Source: Blastomyces gilchristii SLH14081 (taxonomy: Eukaryota; Ascomycota; Eurotiomycetes; Onygenales; Ajellomycetaceae). From it: 64,000 bases of DNA. The DNA is taken from NCBI RefSeq assembly GCF_000003855.2, contig NW_003101663.1:397715-461714 (forward strand). Direction: 5' to 3'. The translations under genes and the position numbers were made by a program. Below, piece after piece: positions 34,116-45,322 of this stretch. Position 1 is the first letter of the stretch, and each line of letters starts with the position of its first letter. Below the pieces are notes generated by a model that worked only from the letters and a program-made list of their open reading frames with translations, was not told the origin of the DNA and ran no database searches.

Positions 34116-35232
34116 TCATGAATTAAATATTCGACTGTAAAGCAGTTCATGCCTCCCCACCCACAAATCAACCGTTGGTACAACCTGGCCCGCCTCCTCA
34201 GGCCTCACAGTCCAGTGCATCTGTATTCGGCTCTCAATCATCTCCCGCAACCACCGACTGGCCAACACCGCCTGTGCCTGGTAGGGGCCCATCACGGACG
34301 AGCGCACGGCAGCGCTCAGCACTGCCTTTGCGTGATTGAGCATGTAGACGTACGCGGTGGAGGTTATGTCGATGCCCATGGCGGCGCAGACGACGGCCCA
34401 GAGAGGCGGGAGGTGGCCGTTTAGATGGTCAGTTGGATTGGAGGAGGGGATGGAGAAAGTAGCTTTCAGGGTGTTGGAGAATGCAGATAGGGCGGCTACG
34501 GCGGCTTGGGAGGGGGCGAGTGGGTGTGTGGGCGGGCGTGTAATGTTTGTACCGTTGGTGTTCGTGTTTTTGTTTGTGGATTTATTGTCGTGCGTGTGTG
34601 TATAAGCATCTTTAAACGCCCTCTCCCAGACCCCTAGCAATGCTAGGCCCTGTGCTACGCTTGCGCGGCGTGTTACGGTGCATGGGGTTGATGCGTCCAG
34701 GTCATTGTCTAGTGTTTCTAGTTGCTCGGGGTGTCTGTGAGCAGTCAAAACGTAGGGGAGGGTTGTGCTTGCGAGGGAAGCGAGGGAGAAAGACAGGAAG
34801 AGGTGAAAAGACGTTATTGGGTTCGTGTGAGGTTGCGATTGTGATTGAGACTGTGATTTTAGCAGTTTGTTATGTGCAAGGTAGGATTCTAGGCCGCTAG
34901 AGTAGGCAAAAGAACCAAGCGGGAGGGCGGAGTCGGATAGGAGCAGAAGGGCGTGGGGGATTGCCAGGGGACCAGGGCCTAAATTGGAGAGAAATACATT
35001 AGCTACGAGAGACTTGTTTCTTTTTAATCTAGGTTTTTCTTCTTATATATATAGAGAGTCATTGGAGTGTTTGTTACTTATAGCTACCTGGAGGGGTTAA
35101 ACTTTTTGCGGGAGATGGAGCTCTATTAGCATAGCGAAGGCGCTGTTTCGCATCTTCCAGTTTGCGTTCGAGGTCATTTATCTCTTCCTGTATGCTTATC
35201 ACATCGGATTCGCGCTCATTGGGACGTTGCAT
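34116..35232 (-). CDS. ureF: Urease accessory protein UreF
   Basis: UreF, with UreD and UreG, loads nickel into apo-urease in the cytosol. Exon 1 (35232-35088) encodes a 48-residue segment with a predicted short coiled coil (EEINDLERKLEDAKQRLRY). After an intron (35087-34979), exon 2 (34978-34116) starts with the UreF hallmark LLLLSDSALPLGSFAYSSGL and SYLAHNKLL. Further on, PLWAVVCAAMGID, YVYMLNHAKAVLSAAVRSS and MGPYQAQAVLASRWL match the helical core of the family. The two exons sum to 336 codons in one frame. The insert with Asn/Thr repeats after the first third (AYTHTHDNKSTNKNTN) is low-complexity and probably a loop. Confidence 0.94.
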
Positions 35233-35506
35233 TGCTCGCTGGCCCCCCTGCGCAATTGTAGAGCATCGACGTAGGTGGAATTAGTTGTTCTTATGGTTAA
35301 ATATCAAATCAGATCCTTTCAGGCACTTTATACTGCCATCTCACACCGCTATTTAATATTTCCGGGAAATCAACAACAAAAAAGGCTCTCGCGGTATGTA
35401 TCCGCTCCATTGCGCTAATTTGGTTCGATATCGACATAGCTATTTAACGGCTAAAATGAACTCGTTACAGTAACCACACCTTTATTTCCTTTCAATACAT
35501 ATTGCT
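35233..35506. promoter_or_regulatory. Divergent promoter ureF/COQ8
   Basis: 274 bp between two start codons. No clear TATA element; no factor site assigned. Confidence 0.4.
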
Positions 35507-37894
35507 ATGTCGGGGCGGCGTCTCCTCGACGCTCTCATCATCCTCAATGCCTCCCGAGGTGTCGCCGGTAGGCACGTTTCCCATCAAAGGCGGAAGTTAG
35601 ATCTGTATCTTCGCACGTCTTCCTTGACCAGGGAGGCCAAATTACAACTTGATGATATTTCCCTTGGGCTCCGGGCGGCCTCAGAACTGGCGCGCAAGTT
35701 TGATGACTCCCCACAGCAGCAACCGGCTGAAACTGTTTCCACCGAGCGGAGTGGCGGCCGTGGGACTGAACATGAACAGAGTGACGTGGATGTTTCGACG
35801 GAGAAGAGAGCAAAAGATTTTGCCAGAAAAATAGATATAGACCAAGGGGTAGAGAGCACATCGGGGGAACAACTTTCGCGGGAGCAATTGAACCCACAAA
35901 ACACAACGAAAAAATCTTCAGGGCACATATCAAGCGCTGTGCCAGAAGAGCCACAGCAATCCATTGAGTTGAAACGGTCACCTACGCTTGCCGAATCTAC
36001 TGAAGATACAGTTCTTCGTGACTCAACGACGGCTACTTCCAGCGATGAGCTCTCTGAGGCTATCATGCAGCAGCTATTCCGAAGCCCAAGGGTGGCAAAT
36101 AAGCTGACGAATGGCAGCAGATATGGTGTAAAACAACGTAATATAGAGCCTACTAAAATTGATAGATCGTCCGTCATAAATTCTTCACCACTATCCGATA
36201 GATTAAATACGCCGACAATTGAAACCGCCGTATCATCTAAATCGTCCGAGCTCTCCACATCCCCAGATGCAGAGAAAGAGGACATGAGGGCATTGGGAGC
36301 TGAGCTTGCGCATGATACCGCGACCTCTCAGGTAATTTAGGGCCATGATCTCTTTTACCATTTTCATATACTAACCCGCCGCCGCGGCAGGCGTCACAAG
36401 ATGTACTTGGTCAATCGCCAACTCCTGCCTATCAGATGGTGGAATCCCGGGTTCCTTCAACCCGTTTAGGCAGACTGTGGGAATATGGAGGACTAGCCAC
36501 CTCTATGGTCTTCGGTATCGCTGGGCAGAGCATTCGTCGCGCAACCGTTGGCGTTGACTCTAGCAGTGACTCTTTGATATTCAGCCCAGAGAATGTCGAG
36601 CGACTCGTGGCCAAACTGTCAAAAATGAGGGGTGCGGCCCTCAAGCTAGGGCAATTGCTGAGTTTTCAAGGTGAGCACTGCGCTTTAACCATGTAAATAC
36701 AAACCGGATGAGTTCCTAATAGTGCTCCCAGATGCGAAAATGCTTCCGCCGGCTATTCACCAAGTCCTTCAACGGGTCCAAGACAAAGCAAATTATATGC
36801 CAGCAAAACAAAGGGACCGTGTTCTTGTAAACAATCTAGGCGAGAACTGGCGGAATTTATTTGAGTCCTTTGACGAGCTCCCCATGGCCGCTGCTTCCAT
36901 AGGTCAGGTACATAGAGCAGTGCTAAAAGAGACGGGTAAACCAGTTGCCGTCAAAATTCAATATCCGGGGGTTGCAAACTCCATCGACTCTGACCTTAGT
37001 AATCTCTCCATTCTGTTAACCGCTTCACGCTTACTGCCCAAAGGGCTATTCCTCGACAAAACCATCGCCAATGCCCGCACTGAGCTAGCTTGGGAGTGCG
37101 ATTACATACGAGAGGCCGAATGCGGCCAACGGTTCCTCTCGCTCCTCCAGGACGACACAGGAACATTTATGGTCCCGGCAATTATCCACTCTGCCTCCGG
37201 CAAGCAAGTCCTCACCATGGAATACCTAGAGGGCATCCCCGTTACCCGCGTCCAAAATTTCACCCAAGCCCAACGCGATTGGATAGGCACGCAAATCTTG
37301 CGGCTTTCCCTACGTGAAATCTGCGAATTTCGGTTCATGCAGACGGATCCCAATTGGACTAACTTCCTCTACAACTCGTCGACGAACAAACTCGAGCTTC
37401 TCGACTTTGGCGCCTCACGAGACTACCCTGCCTCTTTCATCTCCAGCTACCTCCGTATCCTCCAGGCTGCTTCCCGCAATGACCGTGAAACTTGCCGCGA
37501 CCTCTCTATCAAACTGGGCTACCTGACTGGCTTCGAATCTCCTGCTATGGTCAACGCGCATATCACATCTATACTCACGCTGTCAGAACCCTTCATGGCC
37601 TCATCGCCCGACGTCTATGACTTTAGTGACCAGACCATCACGGACCGAGTGCGGGATATGATTCCGCTGATGCTCCGTGAGCGACTTGCGCCACCCCCAG
37701 AGGAAACGTATAGTCTGCATAGGAAGCTTAGTGGGGCTTTCTTACTGTGCGCTAGATTAGGGAGTCGGGTGCGGTGTAAGGAGTTGTTTGAGAATGCGCT
37801 AGAGAAGGTGGAATGGGTAGATGAGGATGAGATGTCCGTGGGCGAGGGTGAGGAGCTAGTTGATGGGTTGAGGAAGGTGACCATGGCTGGATGA
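35507..37894 (+). CDS. COQ8: Atypical kinase/ATPase COQ8 (ABC1/ADCK family), coenzyme Q biosynthesis
   Basis: Coq8 is a mitochondrial matrix-side protein of the UbiB family whose ATPase activity supports the coenzyme Q synthome. Exons are 35507-36331, 36391-36670 and 36732-37894 in one frame, about 755 residues. The family hallmarks are complete: KMRGAALKLGQLLSFQ with the KxGQ motif, the Ala-rich loop AAASIGQVHRA in place of the Gly-rich loop, the lysine in VAVKIQYPG, ELAWECDYIREA, DPNWTNFLYN and LLDFGASRDY (DFG). The first 300 residues are disordered and Ser/Thr-rich after a basic N-terminus suitable for mitochondrial import. Such a long leader is found in other filamentous fungi but not in yeast Coq8 (501 residues). 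Confidence 0.95.
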
Positions 37895-38350
37895 GGTGTA
37901 CTACTTTTGGTTTAGATTTGGATATACTGTACGATATTATTAGGAAGTGTCTTAGCCATATGTACCAATAGCAAGTTCCGTTTCCAAGCTTCATTTCCAT
38001 TTCGATCAAGTGGCATGTTTTGGGCGATGTCTTTATTCTTCAAACCCTAACTAATAACCACAGGTCTCACCATATTCGGCAAGAAGGTGATGAGAAACCC
38101 ATACCACAGCAGAAAAGCGACTGGGAACATGAGCCCATTCCCTCGCCCAACTCGAAGAAATACCGTCTCATGGCACCTTCGTCGTTTCTTTGACGCTCCA
38201 TGTTTCCTTCCCAACATCGACCGTTCTGTCAATCAAACGAAGGTTGAGTTTTCGGATGCCTCCTTTCGACACAAACTCATCATATTCGCCCATCAGGGAC
38301 CTCTATCCCAGGTGCTTATTTAGGCAGCATTGAAGTATAAACTTGCAACC
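37895..38350. other. COQ8 3' flank
   Basis: No gene seen; short frames only. Confidence 0.35.
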
Positions 38351-39014
38351 ATGCTGTCCGGTCTCACTGCAAACAGTTATCTGCAATACAAAGCAGATAC
38401 CGATACTGTAACTTCATGGCTAGTAACAACGGCGACGGAACGCGTCTATACCCAAGAAATAAGAGCAGCCAATGTCTAAGGCTCGTGGGACAGAGGAAGA
38501 GGTAACACCTGAGGCTGGGGACAGATATGGCTCCTAAATTCCTCCTCGCTTTCTTCCAATCAAAGATTATCCCCTTCTGGCAGACTGTCTCGCGGCTGCT
38601 ATTGATCCTCTTGTCGTTCCACGGAAATTTTGTGAAAACCCTTGATAGCGTTATTGCCACTCGATGCGAATTTGAAGGGGAATATTTTCTCGTGTCCCCA
38701 GCGACGAAGAATCCAACGCATTTGATGACGGGCAAATGTATTTCATTAGGGTGCTAGAACATGTGCGGGAATGTAAGGGGGCATTAGATAAAACTTTCAA
38801 ATTTGAGTCTGTTTCTCTCATGACCAACACCGCGATTGATATCGCGAGGCAAGCCTGTGAAGATGCTGAACCGCTCATTAAGCACAAGAATTGGATTTGG
38901 ATCTCAATCAATGAATGCGCGCCTACTCATTTATTATTTTTCTACTCGCAATATAATCCTCCAATCTCAATTCAATTTTACATGGTGACATTCCTCACTC
39001 AGATTTCTGCTTAA
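38351..39014 (+). pseudogene. DUF6604-like protein, broken fragment
   Basis: An ATG at 38351 opens MLSGLTANSYLQYKADTDTV and then SWLVTTAT, very like the start of fungal DUF6604 proteins (SYxQYKxDTxxVAxWL). The frame stops at 38477. A second piece in another frame (38725-39014) reads FIRVLEHVRECKGAL and SLMTNTAIDIARQACEDAEP, resembling later parts of the same domain, and ends early. Between them the sequence is frameshifted and contains stops. DUF6604 proteins normally exceed 700 residues, so this is a truncated, inactive copy. The family has no established function. Confidence 0.6.
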
Positions 39015-39584
39015 TTGACCATCACACATTAAGCCCGTGGGTGTTCTTCTCCTACTTAACTAATCTAGTTACATAGATAGTATTATTGCCCGGATATAAC
39101 GAACTTAGGCCATCAACACTGCTTACCTTTGGATTTAAATTCTTTCCCCGCAAGTATGATCCCATAATAAAACGGATATTTTATCTTCAATTTTCCAATT
39201 TCCGGTATTTCTTTTACCCAAGGTAAGCTCTGGCACGCGATCCGCAATATTCTTGATGAAGGACCCTCGGATACCTCCTTTTTCCTCGCACTGGCATAAA
39301 TGGCAAACTTGAACTCCCCACGTTAATAATAAGTTAGCTCTTATTAAATGGACATGGACAGGGGTTCCGGAAGTTAAAGTCAAGCTGTTAGTCTAAAGGT
39401 GAGCTGACAGGGTGACAAGAGAGGGCAAGGAGATTTGATGACGATTTTTAAAGTATCCTATATGTCAGCATTGGTAGCGAATGGTATATAAATTCTTATG
39501 GAATTACATGCAACAGGAAGCCGTAGGCAAAAATAACAAGCAAATCAACATACGGATTCCAGCAATACTCATTCAGATAGTGGA
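39015..39584. other. Intergenic region
   Basis: AT-rich spacer between the DUF6604-like fragment and the next gene. Nothing recognised apart from the microsatellite that begins the next coding end. Confidence 0.35.
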
Positions 39585-39594
39585 TTATATCCTC

Positions 39595-39651
<57 letters not shown>

Positions 39652-40424
39652 ACATCATCATCATAATCATAATCACAATCATCATCCTCATCCTCATCCA
39701 TGTTACCCTCACCATCGTCATCCTCCTCCTCATCCTCCTCCAGAATCATCGTCACAAGCAGGTTCTCTTTATCCCTCTCCCCCTTATAAATCCACTCACT
39801 ACCACTCCTATTCCCAATTTCCTTTTCATCTTCATCTTCACTTTCCCATTTGCCCAACCCCTTACCCACTCGCTCTGTCTTAAACGCGGGCAATCGCCAC
39901 AAACCCCGCATTCCCGTCCGTTCCTCATCCCCCTTCTTATTTCTACGTCTGATTTTTTGGCTTGGGCTGGGTAGATAGCGGCTATTACTACTACCATCAC
40001 CAACTATTTTATTCTTGCTGTCTGGGAATTCGTTGTCCTCGCTTCCAGGGCTGATATTAAGCAATTGATGCATATACCCAGACAAGAAATGCAAAGATAT
40101 CCCCGCGGACACACCAAGGGCACCAGCGACGCTGAGGAAGATGTATAGCGACTAGGAGATTTTATCCTTGGTTAATTTGGATATTAAAACGTTTAAAAAG
40201 TCAAGGGGGGCGCACGGGGTTTTGCCAGATGGATGAGGAGGATTCACCTCGAATTTTAGCAAGAAGCGCAGGGGCAATAAGATACAGATATGGAATATAT
40301 AGAGTACCACATGTACGCAGGGAGTAGCGAGTGCTTGTAGAACGGTCAGTAGGATGTTGGCGGTGATGGTGACGGGGTAGATGGCATAGAAGGCTGTGGT
40401 TGTGAGGACCGTTGCCCAGGACAT
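39585..40424 (-). CDS. Uncharacterised membrane protein with acidic poly-Asp tail
   Basis: Two exons, 40424-40248 and 40151-39585, join in frame (247 residues) across a GTGAAT...CCTAG intron. The N-terminal 100 residues form two or three hydrophobic helices (AFYAIYPVTITANILLTVL; CVHVVLYIFHICILLPLRFLL; SLYIFLSVAGALGVSAGISL). A polar basic middle follows (QKIRRRNKKGDEER), then an Asp/Glu tail ending in about 18 consecutive Asp encoded by a TCA/ATC microsatellite (39597-39653 on the plus strand). I recognise no family. The layout resembles conserved hypothetical fungal proteins of ER or vacuolar membranes, but the location is a guess. Confidence 0.75.
39595..39654. repeat. (TCA)n microsatellite inside coding sequence
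   Basis: About 18 uninterrupted TCA units, read on the minus strand as GAT codons for Asp. Interrupted units continue to about 39700. Confidence 0.9.
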
Positions 40425-41008
40425 TTTCTGTCCCCGTTATCTTTCTACTGTTTTCTTGGGAGATTAGTTGTATGCATGTAGTTTAACTACAGGCAAGTAT
40501 TGCCAATCTGGCTGGCCTGGGATGGGATGTTTATTGCGGGGAGAGATGATCTAGCTCAGAACTAGAAGGAGAAGTTGGACGGGGATGGATGAATTGCTGA
40601 ATCTACCGCGACACCTCCCGTGTGGTTGCACCGTAAGCGGTTTAATTTGGAATCTAACTTAAAGAGACAGGATGTGTGTGTAAAGTAATAATTAAATTAT
40701 ATTGATATTCGTAGTAGCTATGTATAAGTTGACAACACTATAATAACCAACTTATAGATGACTTGTTTATGACTAATCCAGCAGATGATCCGTGCACCAA
40801 CCCTAAAACCCCTCCCCGATCTGGAAAATGTCCGAGCTGATAAGAGACGTCTGACTTCATCGCGGCTGGATCTGTACAACAACCTGTATCTACATGCATA
40901 CATCAACACCGTGGGCAGACAATGCCCGAGACAGTTCGCTATCTGAGCCAACTTTGACCATCTGATTATATGCCAGATTGAAAAGGTGGGATACAACCCG
41001 CCCAACAA
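40425..41008. promoter_or_regulatory. Divergent promoter region upstream of GAL83
   Basis: 584 bp between two divergent start codons. No specific element is recognised. Confidence 0.35.
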
Positions 41009-42897
41009 ATGGGGAACACCCCATCCAAACCCCCCCAACCTGGCGGGGATTCCAACGCCAACACCAACTATCCAGCTACGGCGGGCAGCCAGCAAAATAC
41101 ATACAATGACAGGCGCGTAAATCGCCGCACCTCCATTCAGGCCCTCTCAGGCGCAACAGGCACCGGTACTAAATCTTCCGCCGCCGATCCGTCCGCCACT
41201 CGAGAAAGCGCGACTGGCCATCCCATCCCTCATCGCCAGCAGGGCCCTGTTCACCACTGGCTGCAGTCCCGTAACCTCAGTGACTCCTCACGATATGACC
41301 ACCTCCAACAGCAGCAACCGCAACATAGAGATTCCCCAAGATACCAGCGAGAAACCAGCGATAAACGTGAACATCTCCCCACTCGTTACCAGGGGGAACC
41401 CTCCCCAGAACCTTCAAAGGCAGTCCGCGTCCCCTTCGCGCCCGACCGGGGTCCGGGTGCTGCCAACAATACAGGCGCCGGTACCAATGTAACCAGGCGC
41501 CACAATATTAGTGTGCATCGCGAGCAATACCGCCCCATAGAACCTTCAGGTCCAACGTCAAGTGCCTACTATGGTGCCTCCGCACATCTCTCGCGCCCCC
41601 CGCGGCTACCATTGCCCATTGGTGATGCGACGACGGCACCTGGCTCGCCGATAGTGGCGCCATCGTCGATGACTGGGCCGCATGCGATTGTACCTGTGCT
41701 GAGTGATAGGGCGGACTTGGAGTTATCGGGAAGTGGGGAGGGCGTGGATCGGGCTGGTCGGGCTGGGTTGGGGGATGAGGACGAGGAAGACGAGATGATT
41801 GATGAATTGGAGGTGGATGCGGGGATGGGCGTTGGGATTGGAGGGCTAGGTGTTAATAAGGCGGTGACGACGACGATTGAGTGGCGGGGCAGTGGAGAGA
41901 AGGTGTATGTTACGGGGACATTTGTGAATTGGGAGAGGAAGTTTCGATTGCATAAGAGGTTTGTTTTTTTATTTTTATTTTTATTCTTTTATTTTTAATT
42001 TTTAACTTTTTTTAATTTTTTTCCATATATATCATTATGATAGCTAACATATCTATACAGCGAAACGGAAGATGGTGTCAAAACAGCCACCCTCCAACTA
42101 CGTCCTGGAACCCACCACCTAAAATTCATCGTCGACGGGATAATGAGCACATCTGACCAACTCCCCACCGCCGTTGACTTTACTAACCACCTGGTAAACT
42201 ACATCGAAGTCATCCCAGAACCCGAAGAACTCTCGCGCCCCCGTCGCGAATCCGACCGCGATCGGCCTCCAAAATACTCCATCCCCCCAGGCCTCTATCC
42301 ACCCCAGGTGCTCCCGGACACCCTCGAAGTCCACCCGGACCACGACTCAGACCGCGACTACACCTCCGACTCGACCGACACTTCCTCCCAACACCAACAA
42401 CGACAACAGGAACGGCAGCCGCCCGAGGAAGAAATCCCACCCGGCGACTTCCGCACCATTATCCCGCCCTTCCTAACCGACATAGACGGCGAGGAAGAGG
42501 ACGGGCCCCTCTACCAGCAGGCGGCAAATGTCATTGGTGACTCGCCAGTGCCCCCTATGCTGCCGATACTGCTTTCGCGGTCGATATTGAACATGACGAC
42601 GCCGATGAAGGATGATAGTAGTGTGCTAAATATGCCGAATCATACGACATTGAATCATTTGGCGACGAGCAGTATTAAGAATGGGGTGTTGGCGACGAGT
42701 GTGTCAACGAGGTATAAGGCGAAGGTGAGGTTTTCCTTTCTCTTTTTTCTTTTTTCTTTTCTTTCCTTTTCTTTTCTTTTCTTTTTTTTTGGTTATATGA
42801 TAATCATGGTTTGTATCTATTTTTGCTAACTAAGATACGTCTCGTCTAGTGCGTTACGACCATTGTGTATAAGCCGACTGGAGATATCACGGGGTGA
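41009..42897 (+). CDS. GAL83: SNF1/AMPK complex beta subunit (Gal83/Sip2 type)
   Basis: The beta subunit scaffolds SNF1 kinase alpha and gamma subunits and directs localisation in glucose derepression. Met-Gly at the start (MGNTPSKPPQ) is an N-myristoylation signal. The glycogen-binding CBM48 domain spans the first intron: TTIEWRGSGEKVYVTGTFVN, WERKFRLHK, then LQLRPGTHHLKFIVDG. The C-terminal ASC domain is seen in IPPFLTDIDGEEEDGPLYQQ, LPILLSRSILN, PNHTTLNHLATSSIKNGVLA and the closing CVTTIVYKPTGDITG. Exons are 41009-41958, 42061-42724 and 42850-42897. The last exon of 16 codons is needed to complete the ASC beta-strand that binds the gamma subunit. The long linker before CBM48 is disordered. 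Confidence 0.96.
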
Positions 42898-44693
42898 AAG
42901 TAACCAAGGCTTGAAATGGAGATACTTAGGATGATGAATGATTGAATAGAAAAGGAAAGGAAAAATTTTAAAGGAAACATTGAGCCCAGAATTATTTAGT
43001 CAGAGAGAGGGGAACAAGAAAAAAAGAAAGGGAAAAAAAAAATACGAAAGGAAAGAGAAGGGCCCGATTGTTCCTTTCCCTAGTTTTCTCTTGAAAAATC
43101 TAATAATACATACGCAGCTGTGTAGATATATATACATACACGGAAAAGCTAGCTATCAGATAACGACAGACTAATGTAGAATCTCACGTCAAGCATACTA
43201 AATTCAGCAATAATGGAGCATAGAGTACAGACTCCTCGTCGTAGTTAGTACCAAAAGGGGGGGAAGGAGGAGAGAAATCCCCTCATCCCCTCTTCTCCAG
43301 ATAGCCCGTGTTGGAAGAAGAACGGGTTAGCAGTAGTCAGTAACGTATATTAGCTGTGGCATAGTAAATAGTAGTATACGTAGAATGATGAGGGGGGCCC
43401 ATGGTCCTTTTTTTTCTCTTCTCTTCTCTTCTTTCTTTTCTTTTCTTTTTTTTTTTTTTTTCCCTTTCTTTTTTTAACCCCAGTAACTACATTTACTGAA
43501 ATAATCCTCATTTCACAAGCTTACATACCTTGTTAAATAATACCCTCAACAGGCCCGGGCGGGGGTGGTGTGAGATATGAGAAATGAAACATCCTAACCA
43601 GCTCCCTCTGCACACACTTCTCTGCACACCCGGGACTCGGGATGAAAGAAGACGACGACGACGAAGATCAAGTCCCTGCATGGGTGCAGAGTCCAGCCTG
43701 AGGAAGGGGGAGGAAGGGGAAGATTTCCTCCCGAGTGAGTGTGGATCGATAGTGGATATTATTGGTAGTGAGCACATAGAACAGACGCAGCGGACTCTGA
43801 CAGAGGCCGCCGACTGGCCGCTATCCAGGCCTATCAATCGCATGGGCTTGGTTGGGCTGGGGGCCATTGTTGGTGCTAGCAATGGCTAGGGCGGTTACAG
43901 GGGCTTACTCGAAACGAAAAGAGGTTGAGATGAATGGTAACTTTTATGTAACGAAGGAGGATTTGGGATATTATAAGTTAGTGAGATATTATTGAAGGAG
44001 TAATTCAGTCATTGGCAGTTGTAGATATTGGATATAACTAATATTTAATAAATAATAAATAATATCTTGCAGAGGAAACTCGCTCACCAAGATCTTCGAG
44101 ACGAGACAGCAGCGTGTCGCAGGTCTAATTGGCGGACAGCTGAAACAGCATCGCCCGTGTTCTGTCGCGGGTTGAAACAGCCGGCGATATTTACGACGGC
44201 GAAGAGGAGAAGCGGAGAAGGGAGAAGATGGAAGATAGAAACTAGAAAATAGACACAGAGGATGATGGTGATGGTGATGGTGATGGTGATGGACAAAGAG
44301 ATGTTGTCTGTCTGTCTATCTCAACTTCCACTTCTCTTTCAACCTCATCTTCTCTCCCTCTCTTCTGTCTCTCTCTCTCTCCCCCTGGCTGCTGGAGTAA
44401 TCAACTAATAGTCAACTATTGTAAGTCAGTCCCTGTCTGTATTTTATACAACTATTGTTTCTTCTTCTTCTTCTTCTTCTTCTTCTTCCTCTCCTCCTCC
44501 TAGCCCCCCCTCCACTCCCCAACCCGCCTCCAGCCAACCAGCTCGCTCGTCGCCCACTCGCCAGCGGCAACAGGCATCGACTATCCCAACTGTCTGCTCT
44601 GGCCCGTTCTGCTCCAGTATCTGCTGGGTGCTTATTAGCTGCGAGCTTGCTAACTTGTTGGACGGCCTGGGTTTGGCCCCCCTTCTTCTTCGT

Positions 44694-44729
<36 letters not shown>

Positions 44730-45322
44730 ACACGCTGGCGGCTAACTTGCATCTCAGTCCAGTCCAGTCCAACATCGCTCGCGGCCTCGTCCCTCCTCCT
44801 ACCTACCTACCTACCTCGTTTCGCTCGTTTACTTACTTGCTTGCTTTGGGAAGACTGCGACGGGAGAGGTAGGCGAGGAGACGACAACAAAGACGAAGAC
44901 GAAGAGAAAAAAAGAAGCAGCAGCAGAAGAAGAACTTCCCTAACTATCCATTCGTTTTACTTATTTTTAATCCCCGTTTGACCTATCGTCGATCATTCGT
45001 TTGGAAGAAATAAATACCCATTGTGGAACGGTTGGCTGGCTAGTTCAAAAACCCTTGAACTGGAAAATAAAAAAAATCAGCTGGGCGGAGATATATCTAC
45101 CTAGTCTCTTTCATCTGGTTCTTTCAATCTGCTATATCTTTTGTCCTTATCGTCCTTATCGTCTTATTTATATCGCTCCCGACTGTCGGTTCGTGCGAAC
45201 CAGGGCTACTCTACGGAGTACACTCCCCTACAAGACGAAACACCAATCCTCCCAATCAATCAATCCCTCCCTTCCTCCTCCAACTAACCCCACCCGATAA
45301 TATCTCGCCGTCGCACCCAGAT
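42898..45322. other. 2.4-kb intergenic region with microsatellites, probable long leader of next gene
   Basis: This contains a T-rich tract (43409-43476), GATGGT repeats (44262-44292), CTT repeats (44459-44487), a TC repeat (44698-44727), CCTA repeats (44800-44816) and CAG/GAA runs (44905-44933). From about 44300 on the plus strand is pyrimidine-rich, consistent with a long 5' leader of the gene at 45323. Open frames such as 43882-43508 (minus) have no domain and I do not accept them. Confidence 0.5.

Noticed and set aside
43508..43889. Overlapping open frames on both strands (124 and 101 codons)
   Set aside because: They have no domain, no conservation I can recognise and no splice partners, in a microsatellite-rich leader region.
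44262..44292. Possible CRISPR or minisatellite array
   Set aside because: It is a simple GATGGT repeat without spacers.
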